Shown one piece after another: positions 43,161-52,549 of a stretch of 64,000 nucleotides of DNA. The number at the start of each line of letters is the position of its first letter. Within the stretch, counting starts at the first letter, position 1. Under the pieces are notes generated by a model, which did no database searches, had not been told where the DNA came from, and saw only the letters and a list, made by a program, of their open reading frames with translations. The stretch lies in the NCBI GenBank assembly GCA_004556965.1, contig SFFE01000001.1, positions 213,471-277,470 of the forward strand, in the 5' to 3' direction. Origin of the DNA: Clostridiales bacterium (lineage in GTDB: Bacteria; Bacillota; Clostridia; Oscillospirales; Oscillospiraceae). The translations under genes and the position numbers were made by a program.

Positions 43161-44684
43161 ATGAAAAAACGCATCGTATCCATCCTGCTGTGCGTAGTTC
43201 TCGTTTTCGCACTGGGCAGCTTTGCCTTTGCTGCGGACATCGCGATCACCGCTCAGCCCCAGAATGTGACGGTTGCTGAAAATGAAACCGTTACCTTCTC
43301 CATCTCTGCGACTGGCTCCGGCCTGAGCTACCGCTGGCAGTATTGCCCCGCGGGCAGCACCACCTGGGCCAACGCCGGTGTCACCGGCTGCAAGACCGAC
43401 ACCATCACTGTGGTGGCCAACATCTACCGTGACGGCCAGGCCTATCGCTGCGTCGTGACCGACGCTTCCGGCAAGACCGCCACCTCCGAGCCCGCTGTCA
43501 TCACGCTGAAGGCGGCTCCTGTGAAGATCACCCAGCAGCCTGCTGACGCCTCCGGCACTGTGGGCGGCACTGTGGTTATGCATGTTGCTGCGCAGGGCGA
43601 CAGCCTGAAGTACCAGTGGCAGTATCAGATGGCCAAGGGCACCACTTGGGCCAACTGCGGTCTGGAAGGCCGTCTGACCGACACCCTGTATGTCCCTGTT
43701 ACCGCTGCCCGTGACGGCGCTTCCTATCGCTGCGTCGTGACCGACGCCAAGGGCAACGCTGTGGAGTCCAAGGCTGCCAAGCTCACCGTAAAGGCGGACG
43801 CCGGCATCGTCATTGCCGAGCAGCCCGCTGCCGCCTCTGCCGAGGTCGGCGAGTCCGTCCAGTTCTCCGTCAAGGCGACCGGCGAAAATCTGAAGTATCA
43901 GTGGCAGTATCACATGGCGGGCAAGACGGTCTGGGCCAACTGTGGTCTGGAAGGCCGTCTGACCGACACCCTGACCGTTCCTGTCACCGCTGCCCGTGAT
44001 GGCGCTTCCTATCGCTGCGTCGTGACCAACGCCAACGGCGAGATGGTGGCTTCCGAAGCTGCGGTTCTCACCGTGAAGGAGCCCACTCCTCCTGTGCAGG
44101 AAGGCTTCACCGTGACCTTCGTGAGCGATGACGGCAGCGTCATTGCCGCCGAGCAGGTGAAGAGCGGCGAGAGCGCCAAGCTCCCCGCCAATCCCGAGAA
44201 GGCCGGCTTCGTCTTCGCCGGCTGGGAAGGCGAGTATAAGAACGTCACCGCCGACCAGACCGTGAAGGCTGTCTTCGTGGCTGAGGACGCGAAGAACATC
44301 TTTGTGATCGACTCCGTTGACGCCTCCAAGGGCGACACCGTGACGGTTACCATGCACCTGCAGGGCAATGTCGAAGTCGTTGACTACGACATGGAGCTCG
44401 ACTATGACAAGGACGCGCTGGAAGTGACCGCTGTCAGCAACCGCAAAATGATGGCCAGCACCGTCAACCACGTGGACGGCAAGATCTTGCTCAACTACAG
44501 CGACTTTAAGAACTACTATTACGAGGATGACGTCATGAGCATCACCTTCAAGGTTAAGGAAGGCACCACCGCCACCGACGCCATGATCTGGTTCTCCAAC
44601 GTGAAGTTCGTCGACTACATGGACGGCGGTGACTTCGTCGAGGCCGAGTATCACACCATTCCCTGCTTCGTTCACATTCAGTAA
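43161..44684 (+). CDS. Secreted Ig-repeat protein with cohesin domain
   Basis: A 507-residue extracellular protein. Signal peptide at residues 1-24 (MKKRIVSILLCVVLVFALGS, AFAA cleavage). Three Ig-like repeats of about 92 residues follow, each with an LxYxWQY core, a TxTWANxG-type turn and RDGxxYRCVVTxAxG. The second and third are nearly identical over long stretches. An InlB/Flg_new repeat (VTFVSDDGSVIAAEQVKSG ... FVFAGWEGEYKN) then precedes a C-terminal cohesin-like domain (FVIDSVDASKGDTVTVTMHL). There is no dockerin and no wall anchor, so it would be held through partners. AAAAGGAGCATACAGC precedes ATG 43161. Confidence 0.82.
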   Translation: MKKRIVSILLCVVLVFALGSFAFAADIAITAQPQNVTVAENETVTFSISATGSGLSYRWQYCPAGSTTWANAGVTGCKTDTITVVANIYRDGQAYRCVVTDASGKTATSEPAVITLKAAPVKITQQPADASGTVGGTVVMHVAAQGDSLKYQWQYQMAKGTTWANCGLEGRLTDTLYVPVTAARDGASYRCVVTDAKGNAVESKAAKLTVKADAGIVIAEQPAAASAEVGESVQFSVKATGENLKYQWQYHMAGKTVWANCGLEGRLTDTLTVPVTAARDGASYRCVVTNANGEMVASEAAVLTVKEPTPPVQEGFTVTFVSDDGSVIAAEQVKSGESAKLPANPEKAGFVFAGWEGEYKNVTADQTVKAVFVAEDAKNIFVIDSVDASKGDTVTVTMHLQGNVEVVDYDMELDYDKDALEVTAVSNRKMMASTVNHVDGKILLNYSDFKNYYYEDDVMSITFKVKEGTTATDAMIWFSNVKFVDYMDGGDFVEAEYHTIPCFVHIQ

Positions 44685-44690
44685 TCTGCA

Positions 44691-45416
44691 ATGAAAAACG
44701 CAAAGAAAATATGGATCCCGATTGTCGCGGTGCTGGCGGTTCTGGCCGCTGTGCTGTTCGTGGTTTTCGGGGGACACAGCGCTGATGTGGTTTATCTGAT
44801 GCCTGACGGCATGGAATTCCATCCGCAGTCCGCGAAAAACGGCAAGGATGTCAAGGTTCCGGATAACCCGCAGATGCCGGAAGGCTGGATCTTTACCGGA
44901 TGGAGCTTTTCCAACACGGCTCCGGCGGACGGCGAGGGCTCTGCAGAGCCTGAGACGTCCGGAGATCTGGACACAAAATCCACCGTCTATGCCCGTGCGG
45001 AGGCGGTTCACGTTCCGGTGTTTGATACCGGCGTGGCGCTCTCCGGGGGCTATGGCACCAAGGGAAATCGTGTGACGCTTCCCCTGCAGCTCTGCGGAGA
45101 GGTGAACATCTGCGCCTTCGAGGCAGAGATCCACTATGATCCCGCGCAGCTGAAATTTGTGGAGTTTCAAAACGAGGACCCCGGCATTGTGATCAATGTC
45201 ATTGAGGAAGAGGGCGTTGTCATTCTCAACTATCTCGATAGCGCCAATACCACCGGCGATGTGGCGATGGCAGATCTCGTGTTTGAGATCAGCGGCACCG
45301 AACAGACCGTAACGCCTCTGGAGGTGACGGTCACCAACGGCACTCGCCTGACAGACGAAGGCGAAATGGAGGACGTGGACGTCCAGATCATTTCCGCCGC
45401 AGTATCTATCGTGTAA
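44691..45416 (+). CDS. Membrane-anchored cohesin-domain protein
   Basis: A 241-residue protein with an uncleaved N-terminal transmembrane anchor (IPIVAVLAVLAAVLFVVF), an InlB-like module (VVYLMPDGMEFHPQSAK ... WIFTGWSFSN) and a C-terminal cohesin-type beta domain (GNRVTLPLQLCGEVNICAFE, IHYDPAQLKFVEFQNED). It could dock dockerin-bearing partners to the cell surface. It starts 6 bases after the preceding stop without a ribosome site (AATCTGCA), so it relies on coupling. Cohesin assignment is from pattern, not a database search. Confidence 0.75.
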   Translation: MKNAKKIWIPIVAVLAVLAAVLFVVFGGHSADVVYLMPDGMEFHPQSAKNGKDVKVPDNPQMPEGWIFTGWSFSNTAPADGEGSAEPETSGDLDTKSTVYARAEAVHVPVFDTGVALSGGYGTKGNRVTLPLQLCGEVNICAFEAEIHYDPAQLKFVEFQNEDPGIVINVIEEEGVVILNYLDSANTTGDVAMADLVFEISGTEQTVTPLEVTVTNGTRLTDEGEMEDVDVQIISAAVSIV

Positions 45417-45425
45417 TGCTTTTAG

Positions 45426-45455
45426 CCCCTGACGCAGCGTTAGCTGCGACAGGGG
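45426..45455 (+). other. Intergenic hairpin before the large surface gene
   Basis: CCCCTG-A-CGCAGC (45426-45438) pairs with GCTGCG-A-CAGGGG (45443-45455) around a GTTA loop. No T-run follows; the AAAGGAGA ribosome site of the next gene is 10 bases further on. Confidence 0.65.
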
Positions 45456-45476
45456 AGAGGCAGAAAGGAGAACGCT

Positions 45477-48400
45477 TTGAAACATCTTCGCAGCATTCTG
45501 GCTGTGGTGCTCGCTGTTGTCATGGTCGCGTCTCTGTGCGTGTTCCCTGCAAACGCAGCAAACGACACCGCTACGCTGAAGCTGACGCCGATTGAAGCAA
45601 AACCCGGAGAAGAATTCACCACAACCCTGTATGTGACGGACGGCTCCGAGATCGCGGACTTCGACGTGAAGCTGCAGTATGACCCCAATGTGGTGCAGCT
45701 TGTCAGCGCAAAAGCCAACAAGAACGTTGACGGCGCCGTGGCTTTCAACACGGCTACGGTCGGTGCAATCAACATCAACTATTCTAATGTGGAAAACACC
45801 TATGAGGAAATGCCCATCATTGACCTGGTGTTCAAGGTGGATGACGAAGCAGGTCCCGAAAGCTATGAGTTTATCAAGCGTAACCCGTCTGACAAGACGA
45901 TGGCAACCAGACTGAACGGCAACGATTACCTCGATGTGCCGATCGTCTGCGAGTTTGACGAACTGAATCTCTATACTGCCGGCGACATTGACATGAACGG
46001 CGCGGTGGAAATCCGCGACGTTACGCATCTGCGCCGCTATCTGGCCCGCCTCGAGACGCTCACGGATTATCAGCTCGTTATGGCGGATGCCTATTATGAC
46101 AGTGACGTCAATGTCCGTGACGCGGTCTACATTCAGCAGTATCTGGCGCTCTTTGACGTGGATCTTGGCGGCCGCGCCAATGTTTACTTCTACAATGCGG
46201 ACGGCGATCTCTACGCGACCAAGTCCGTGGTTCGCGGCAGCGCTCTGACCAAGCTCCCGGCGGTTCCTGCCCGTGCCGGATATGGCGAAGGCAGCTGGTC
46301 CCTGTCTGCGGATTCTATTTCTGCCCCTGATTTTACTGCAGTTTCCAAGAATATGAGCGTCTACGCCGTTTATGGTGGCGTTGCTCCGACCCCGACGCCG
46401 GACGATTCCTACAGCATCACTTATCATCTCTATGATAATGATACTTACCTCCAGAGAGTTGGCGTGTCGAACCCCAACGAAGATCATTATTCCAGTTCCG
46501 TTGGTATGACACTCAAGAACCCGGTCGTGGAAGGATATCGGTTCATTGGCTGGTTTGATGGTCAGGGCTCGAATGCAACGCAGGTGAAAACCATCGCCAA
46601 GGGAACTGAGGGAGACCTGGATCTGTTCGCACATTGGGAGGCTGTGACCTATACGATCAACTATGAGTGCGTAATGGGTAACATCCCCTCCGGAACCTAC
46701 ACGGTCAACCAAAATACCACCTTGACCGTGCCGACCAGCGATATTGTTCCTTCCATGTCCAACTACATATTCATGGGCTGGACCAATGAAGACGGTAAAC
46801 TCGTTAAGACCATTCCTGCCGGCACGACCGGAAACCAGACCTTTACTTCCAACTGGGTCAGCCGCCGCAATATGGCTCGCACCATTGGCAAGTTGGACGA
46901 TCCGCTGATTTTCGAGGATACGGCTAACGGAAGAATCCTGTTTGCCTATGAGCTTGGTACGATTGAGAACGTCCCGCTCTATCAGATCGGTGATGACTTT
47001 GATGCGCTTGCCGGTATCGAGATCAAGAAGAGCGTAGAAAAAACCGACAGCATCGGCAAGAATGAAGCGAGTGCGATTGCGAAGACAATCAGCAAGGCCA
47101 CGACCAATTCCTCCTGCTGGACACTTGCCGAGGATTGGAACAGTGTTACCAATGTTTCCGAATCCTATGCGCATCAGCAGGGAATGACGGTTGAGGAGGC
47201 AAATACGGTTGCGAAGACGTCGAGCAATACGTTCAGTCTGAGTGCGGAACAGGGCGGCTCTAAGGTCACGACCGATTCCTCCAATATCGCAGCAAAGCTC
47301 TCCGGTTCTCTGAGCCATGAAAGCACAACTGGCTTTACGACTGAGAAGTATCAGGAGTTCAATGTGGACGGTCACATTGGAAAGAAAGCACCCTCGGAAA
47401 CCGGCGGTGTGGAGTATGGTGTCGATGTGGGCTATAAGAATGGCAGAAAGACCACGGATACCAGTTCGACCACTAACGGCTGGACCATTGGCAGCGAGAT
47501 TTCCGGCGGCGCTTCCCATTCTCAGACGAACAGCGCCAACTGGAACGTCGACTCCAGCTTCAGCGCCAGCAGATCTGTCAGCTCCAGCCAGACGCTCTCC
47601 AAGGCAATGTCTGATGTCATCAGTAGCGAGAAGAGCTATGGTCAGTCCTACGCCAATGGCGGAAGCAGAAGCGAAAGCAGAGATTTCTCTGAGTCGAATG
47701 CGTCCAGCGATCAGTATGAAAACACGGTTGCGTTCCATACGGACAGCATTCTCTCTGAGGCGACTGAGTATAAGACCAACGGCTCTATGCAGGGAAAATA
47801 TCGTGTTGAGTGTGTCGGCACGATGCATGTGTTCGGTATTGTCGGCTATGATGTCGCTACGCAGTCCTACTTTGTTACCACCTACAACGTGATGGATGAC
47901 AGCACCCACGTCTTCCTTGACTATTCTTACGACGGTACGTTTACCGAGTATGAAAACGGTGTGCTTCCGTTCGAGATTCCAGCAGACGTTTATGATTATG
48001 TCGGCGAGCGCACGCTGAGAACCTCTGGTCTCGTGATTGATAATCAGACCGGCATGGTCACGGATTATCAGGGCGAAGATACCTTCGTGTTTGTCCCGAC
48101 GTATGTCTCTGTTCCTACGCTCTCCGGCGACAATTACCGAGCGGTTAAGGTTACCGGAATCGAAGCAGATGCCTTCCGAGGAAATGAAAACATTGAGGGT
48201 GTGATTCTCAACGACTTCGTCACCGAAATTCCGGACAGCGCATTTGAGGGCTGCACCTCTCTGAAGGCGGTCTATTGCCCGAATGTTATTAGCATTGGTA
48301 ATAATGCTTTCAACGGCTGCACTTCTCTTGTGAAGTTCAGCCTTCCCGCAAAGGTGACCAGTATTGGTGCAGACGCGTTTGGTGGTGTCAACGAGGTCTC

Positions 48401-49802
48401 CGTTGTAGCCTCGAATAAGAGTGTTGCGGAAAACACTGTTATCAGCGGAGCTAAGAATATTACTTTGAATATTGCCGGTATTGCGGAAGAGATGACCGGA
48501 AGCGCGATCAATGTTCCCGCTTCTGCCGACAGCTTTGTTTTGCAGGGCGATGGAAAGTCCTTCCACAACTTCAAAGTGAGCTCGGATGCGACATCTACCA
48601 CAATCAATGGAATGGACTTTGATGATTGCTCCGGAATCCCAATTCGCGTTTCTTCCGAGAAACTGAATCTGCAGGCTGTGAACATCAACAGTCCAGGGTA
48701 TGGCATGCTGCTTACCGCAGACAACACGGAAGTTTCTTTGTATGATAATACTACTGTGAATTCCGCCAGCGGAAGAGCGATTGTCTGCCGTAATATGGAT
48801 GTTGTGCTGTCCCCTGAGGCCATCAGTAACGGCGTTGCATCGAAGCTGAAGGTTTCCGGAAATATTCTCACCTGCAACGCTTCTCCGGATAGCAGCAATA
48901 TCGTGTTTGAGAGCGGCAGTTTTGATACGATTACGCCGGAAGAGTTTGCGAAGTATTCGAAAGGCGTCTTTACGCTGACCTTCAATGCCAACGGCGGCAC
49001 AGTTGATACCGAAAGCAAAGAGGCATTCTTCGGAGTGGCGGTTGGAGAGCTTCCCGTCCCGACCAGAGCGGGTTGCACGTTCGAGGGCTGGTTTACCGAA
49101 GACGGAACTCAGATTACCGCTGAAAGCTTGTCCGATTTTGAGGATGATACGGTTCTTAAGGCCCATTGGAAATCCGGCTGGGTTCTCGCTTCCGATCTGC
49201 CTGCTGATGGAACGGTTACGGAGACAAAGTGGACCTATGACTTGACCACCAGAACCACATCCAATTCCTCCACACCTCCCGCGGGGTACTCCCAGTACAA
49301 GGATCCCACCTGGGTATGGGGACCATGGGGCAACTGGAGCGACTGGAGTAGAACGCAGTATTCTTCCAGCGATTCCAGAAAGGTTGAGAGCAGAACGGTC
49401 ACGGACAGCAATGCTTATACCAGCTACAAGTACTATATTTATCGTACTGCTGACGGCTGGGGCTACGGCACGCAGAACTACTATACCGGCTCTGCCCACG
49501 GCTACTGCACCAAGTATGACGAGATTAATCTGACGTACACCCTGCCTGTCTATGACTCTTCCCTTGGCCTGTACGGACCTTACAACAGCAGCATGTTCTC
49601 GCATTCCGGTGACTCCTACTGGTTCTACAGCGGCTCCACATACCATGCCGCCGTAACCCACAACGAGTGGCGTTATGCGGATCGCTCCAAGGTCTGGACC
49701 TACTACTATCAGAAGATCGAGGCTTTGGAATCTGCGACTGAGGTTGTTCCCTCTGACACGATTTCCAACGTGCAGCAGTGGGTTCAGTACACGGTTCAGT
49801 AA
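45477..49802 (+). CDS. Large cohesin-dockerin adhesin-like protein
   Basis: A 1,441-residue secreted protein starting at TTG 45477 (AAAGGAGAACGCT upstream). Order: signal peptide 1-23; cohesin about 25-150 (LKLTPIEAKPGEEFTTTL, LQYDPNVVQLVSA); dockerin about 163-228 with two calcium loops (GDIDMNGAVEIRDVTHLRRY and DAYYDSDVNVRDAVYIQQ); two InlB/Flg_new repeats about 310-460; a Ser/Thr-rich central part 500-800; BspA-type LRR_5 repeats about 875-985 (VTEIPDSAFEGCTSLKAVYC); a third Flg_new repeat near 1165-1230; and a C-terminal Trp/Tyr-rich module (PTWVWGPWGNWSDWS, then NNEWRYADRSKVWTYYYQ-type). Having both cohesin and dockerin allows self-linking. No enzyme domain is visible, so a structural matrix or adhesion role is more likely than a cellulosome. 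Confidence 0.82.
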   Translation: MKHLRSILAVVLAVVMVASLCVFPANAANDTATLKLTPIEAKPGEEFTTTLYVTDGSEIADFDVKLQYDPNVVQLVSAKANKNVDGAVAFNTATVGAININYSNVENTYEEMPIIDLVFKVDDEAGPESYEFIKRNPSDKTMATRLNGNDYLDVPIVCEFDELNLYTAGDIDMNGAVEIRDVTHLRRYLARLETLTDYQLVMADAYYDSDVNVRDAVYIQQYLALFDVDLGGRANVYFYNADGDLYATKSVVRGSALTKLPAVPARAGYGEGSWSLSADSISAPDFTAVSKNMSVYAVYGGVAPTPTPDDSYSITYHLYDNDTYLQRVGVSNPNEDHYSSSVGMTLKNPVVEGYRFIGWFDGQGSNATQVKTIAKGTEGDLDLFAHWEAVTYTINYECVMGNIPSGTYTVNQNTTLTVPTSDIVPSMSNYIFMGWTNEDGKLVKTIPAGTTGNQTFTSNWVSRRNMARTIGKLDDPLIFEDTANGRILFAYELGTIENVPLYQIGDDFDALAGIEIKKSVEKTDSIGKNEASAIAKTISKATTNSSCWTLAEDWNSVTNVSESYAHQQGMTVEEANTVAKTSSNTFSLSAEQGGSKVTTDSSNIAAKLSGSLSHESTTGFTTEKYQEFNVDGHIGKKAPSETGGVEYGVDVGYKNGRKTTDTSSTTNGWTIGSEISGGASHSQTNSANWNVDSSFSASRSVSSSQTLSKAMSDVISSEKSYGQSYANGGSRSESRDFSESNASSDQYENTVAFHTDSILSEATEYKTNGSMQGKYRVECVGTMHVFGIVGYDVATQSYFVTTYNVMDDSTHVFLDYSYDGTFTEYENGVLPFEIPADVYDYVGERTLRTSGLVIDNQTGMVTDYQGEDTFVFVPTYVSVPTLSGDNYRAVKVTGIEADAFRGNENIEGVILNDFVTEIPDSAFEGCTSLKAVYCPNVISIGNNAFNGCTSLVKFSLPAKVTSIGADAFGGVNEVSVVASNKSVAENTVISGAKNITLNIAGIAEEMTGSAINVPASADSFVLQGDGKSFHNFKVSSDATSTTINGMDFDDCSGIPIRVSSEKLNLQAVNINSPGYGMLLTADNTEVSLYDNTTVNSASGRAIVCRNMDVVLSPEAISNGVASKLKVSGNILTCNASPDSSNIVFESGSFDTITPEEFAKYSKGVFTLTFNANGGTVDTESKEAFFGVAVGELPVPTRAGCTFEGWFTEDGTQITAESLSDFEDDTVLKAHWKSGWVLASDLPADGTVTETKWTYDLTTRTTSNSSTPPAGYSQYKDPTWVWGPWGNWSDWSRTQYSSSDSRKVESRTVTDSNAYTSYKYYIYRTADGWGYGTQNYYTGSAHGYCTKYDEINLTYTLPVYDSSLGLYGPYNSSMFSHSGDSYWFYSGSTYHAAVTHNEWRYADRSKVWTYYYQKIEALESATEVVPSDTISNVQQWVQYTVQ

Positions 49803-49842
49803 GCTCTGACAGCTGCTGATCCAGCAGCAAAGCAAACCCCAA

Positions 49843-49885
49843 GCGCCCCACTTTCCGGGGAGACCCGGCGAGTGGGGCGCATTTT
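49843..49885 (+). terminator. Terminator or attenuator before ugd
   Basis: GCGCCCCAC (49843-49851) pairs with GTGGGGCGC (49872-49880), with CCGGG/CCCGG pairing inside the loop, followed by ATTTTG. It ends the large surface gene, but the ugd ribosome site lies just beyond, so read-through is plausible. Confidence 0.65.
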
Positions 49886-49901
49886 GAAAGAGAGAAAGAG
49901 A

Positions 49902-51104
49902 ATGAAAATCACAGTAGTAGGAATCGGATATGTCGGACTGTCAAACGCGGTTCTGCTCGCGCGGCAGCACGAGGTGCGCACGCTCAGCGTCCGCCCGGAA
50001 AAGGCGGCGCAGCTGAACGCCGGCGTCTCGCCCATCGTCGATCCCGAGATCTCCGAGGCACTTGCCTCTGGCGAACTGCGTCTGCACGCATATACCGATC
50101 CGCAGCAGGCATTGCCCGGTGCGGAATACACGATTCTGGCCACGCCGACAAATTATGATCCCGACCAGCAGTATTTTGATACCTCATCTTTGGAAACGGT
50201 CCTGGAGCAGATTGCAGAATTCTGCCCGGACACTGTCGTCGTGATCCGCTCTACCGTCCCGGTCGGATATACGCAGGAGCTTCGCAAGCGATTTCCGATG
50301 CTGAAGATCTTGTTTTCTCCTGAGTTTCTTCGCGAGGGGCGTGCCCTCTATGACAATTTCTACCCCTCCCGCATCATTGTCGGCGCGGAGGAAGCGGACC
50401 GTCCGGAAGCGGAGCGCTTTGCCGCGCTCCTATGTGATGCGTCGAGAAAGCCGGACACCAGGAAACTGATCATGCCGCTGACAGAGGCAGAGGCGGTTAA
50501 GCTGTTTGCGAATACCTATTTGGCGCTTCGCGTCAGCTATTTCAATGAATTGGATACTTACTCCGAAATGCACGGCTTGGACACACGCTCCATCATTGAG
50601 GGCGTCTGCTGTGACCCGCGCATCGGAGATTACTATAACAACCCGTCTTTCGGCTATGGCGGTTATTGCCTGCCCAAGGACACGAAGCAGCTTCTGGCAA
50701 ACTATCAGAATGTGCCGGAGAACCTCATTGAGGCAATTGTTCGCTCCAATGATACCCGAAAAGATTTCATTGCCGAGCGCGTTTTGGAAAAAGGAAGAAC
50801 GAATACCGGAAAAACGAACGAGCAAATCACAGTCGGCGTCTACCGCCTGACGATGAAGTTCGGCAGTGACAATTTCCGGGAAAGCTCCATCCAGGGAGTG
50901 ATGCAGCGCCTGCGCTCGGTTGGCGCAAACGTGATCATCTATGAGCCGACGCTGCGAAGCGACCGATTTCACGGCATGGCTGTTTCACAGGATTTGGCCG
51001 AATTCAAGAAGATGTGCGATGTGATCATTGCAAACCGTTATCACGGAGAGCTTTCAGACGTCATGGCGAAAGTGTACACAAGAGACCTTTATCGCAGAGA
51101 TTAA
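49902..51104 (+). CDS. ugd: UDP-glucose 6-dehydrogenase
   Basis: A 400-residue NAD-dependent dehydrogenase that oxidises a UDP-hexose to the uronic acid for the exopolysaccharide. Rossmann motif [15 protein letters not shown], then [26 protein letters not shown], and the catalytic-Cys motif [14 protein letters not shown]. The start is ATG 49902 after AAAGAGAGAAAGAGA, and the length is normal. It closes the polysaccharide locus, so the polymer is probably acidic. Confidence 0.93.
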   Translation: MKITVVGIGYVGLSNAVLLARQHEVRTLSVRPEKAAQLNAGVSPIVDPEISEALASGELRLHAYTDPQQALPGAEYTILATPTNYDPDQQYFDTSSLETVLEQIAEFCPDTVVVIRSTVPVGYTQELRKRFPMLKILFSPEFLREGRALYDNFYPSRIIVGAEEADRPEAERFAALLCDASRKPDTRKLIMPLTEAEAVKLFANTYLALRVSYFNELDTYSEMHGLDTRSIIEGVCCDPRIGDYYNNPSFGYGGYCLPKDTKQLLANYQNVPENLIEAIVRSNDTRKDFIAERVLEKGRTNTGKTNEQITVGVYRLTMKFGSDNFRESSIQGVMQRLRSVGANVIIYEPTLRSDRFHGMAVSQDLAEFKKMCDVIIANRYHGELSDVMAKVYTRDLYRRD

Positions 51105-51115
51105 GCTGTTAAATA

Positions 51116-51161
51116 AAAAGCCGAACGGCAGGGAAGTGCTCCCTGCCGTTCGGCTTTTTTG
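51116..51161. terminator. Bidirectional terminator ugd / ImmA
   Basis: AAGCCGAACGGCAGGG (from 51118) pairs with CCCTGCCGTTCGGCTT (51141-51156), A-run and T-run flanked. It separates the polysaccharide locus from the minus-strand XRE-ImmA pair. Confidence 0.9.
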
Positions 51162-51163
51162 TC

Positions 51164-51674
51164 TTATTTCAAAAAATCACTCCGGTGATCCACGTCCCGG
51201 AAGGTATATCCCCGCCGGGAGAGCTCGCTGACCTTCAGCGCGACGAGATTGATGTCCGACGCCATCGCCATCGCGATCTGCGCCGCGTCATAGCCGCTGC
51301 GGATGTATTCGAGGATCTCCTCGTCCGGCAGGGCGATCTGTGGCGAAGAGGTTCGCCTCATACTCCATCACATTCCTGCTCATATCGAAGATCTGAAACT
51401 CCTGGAACACATCGTCGAGATGCCGGTGCAGCTGGTCGTGCCCAATCTCGTGCAGCAGCACAATCCGCCGCATGACCTCGCTAAGGTCCGACTTGATGAA
51501 GATAAACCGGTTGCGCAGAATGACCTTGTAAAGGCCCTTCTGCTTTTCAAAGTTCACGTCCATGACGATGATGCCGAGCGCTTCCGCGATGCGCTCTAGG
51601 TCTCTCGTGCCCGTGCTGCGCACGAGCGCATCCGCCCTGCGGATGATGTTGTCGGTGCTGTTCAGCCGCGCCAT
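51164..51674 (-). pseudogene. Frameshifted ImmA/IrrE metalloprotease
   Basis: The N-terminal part (ATG 51674 after GGAGGCGGTTTC) carries the zinc motif LLHEIGHDQLHRH and continues to MEYEANLFAT. There the frame breaks: the expected continuation QIALPDEEILEYI...DVDHRSDFLK is in the +1 frame, ending at 51164. Removing one base in GCCACAG (near 51333) restores a protein of about 170 residues. ImmA-type proteases cleave a partner XRE repressor to release mobile elements; the upstream XRE gene is that partner. As read, the protein ends DRPAGRGDPRIHPQRL with the catalytic motif still present, so partial activity is possible. Confidence 0.78.
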
Positions 51675-51792
51675 GAAACCGCCTCCTGTCCTGGGTACAG
51701 ATTGCGAAGATTGCAACAATCCGGAAACATCAAGTTTCTGACTTGTTACAAGCTCAGTATCTCACGCGACCTGTCCAAAAAAAGAGACTCGG

Positions 51793-52218
51793 TTACTCCG
51801 CCGACCGATTTTTCTTCGGATTTTTCTTCGGGGCATTTTTCTCCCGGTTGCGCCGCTTGGCCTCCACATAGGCCTCCTGCACGGCGAGCATGAGCGCGTC
51901 CATATCCTCCTCCGCCATCTGGCCGCCGGCGAAAAGACCCGTCAGCTCCTCGACCAGCGCCTTGGCGTCGCGCTCCCCGCGATAGCCGAAGCAGTCAGCG
52001 GAATCGGTGATGAACGCCTCCTTTTCCGTGAGCAGATAGTCCACGTCGCACTCCAGCACCTCGGCGAGCTTCGCGTAAAGCTCGCGCTGCTTCGGATACC
52101 GCCCTTCGACCTCCCAGCCGCGCAGCGTGCGCAGGGAAACGCCGACTGCCGCCCCGAGCTCGGTCTGTGAGAGATGCTTCTGTTTTCGGAGTTCCCGCAG
52201 CTTTTCGCCGAATTTCAT
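51793..52218 (-). CDS. XRE-family repressor of the mobilisation module
   Basis: A 141-residue regulator with an N-terminal HTH (FGEKLRELRKQKHLSQTELG, AAVGVSLRTLRGWEVEGRYP) and a helical C-terminal half; the tail is Lys/Asn-rich. ATG 52218 is 7 bases after GGAGG. It is divergent from the RepA-like gene. Its promoter and the divergent one both overlap TTGCCTA-type repeats, so it probably represses both itself and the mobilisation genes, with ImmA as the antirepressor. Confidence 0.85.
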   Translation of the reverse strand: MKFGEKLRELRKQKHLSQTELGAAVGVSLRTLRGWEVEGRYPKQRELYAKLAEVLECDVDYLLTEKEAFITDSADCFGYRGERDAKALVEELTGLFAGGQMAEEDMDALMLAVQEAYVEAKRRNREKNAPKKNPKKNRSAE

Positions 52219-52260
52219 AAAAATACCTCCATACAGGAAAGCAATATTCTTGAATTTTCT

Positions 52261-52361
52261 GTAACCTCTTGGCACCGGCAAGTAAAGTGCCTATAATGCG
52301 GAATTACAGAACAGGCAATCTACTTGCCTAATATGTTAACCGAAGTTGCCTATTTTGTCAA
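52261..52361. promoter_or_regulatory. Divergent promoters with repeated operators
   Basis: Plus strand: TTGGCA (52269-52274) and TATAAT (52292-52297), 17-base spacer. Minus strand: TTGACA (52361-52356) and TAACAT (52338-52333), 17-base spacer. Operator-like units are GTGCCTA (52287-52293, on the plus -10), TTGCCTA (52324-52330, at the minus transcript start, paired with AGGCAA at 52313-52318) and TTGCCTA (52346-52352, inside the minus spacer). Bases 52362-52549 hold only a short, unconvincing ORF with an AAAGGAGC site, and no other feature. Confidence 0.7.
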
Positions 52362-52549
52362 GTATCAGAAAAAGGAGCGTGATAAAATCAAACGAACAAC
52401 TGAACAGCCGACCGAAGGAAGATACGCAGGGAGTGCCGCCATGATACGAGCGCACGCCTGCGAAACACGCCGCGGAAGACCTCCGGGGCAGGAACCGACT
52501 TCGGGTGATCGGCAAAACAAACGCGCAGCGCACAGAGAGGAGGAATTGC

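Noticed and set aside
43134..49835. A 2,233-codon open frame on the minus strand opposite the surface-protein genes
   Set aside because: It mirrors the codon pattern of three real plus-strand genes with signal peptides and ribosome sites; it has none itself and spans their intergenic hairpins.
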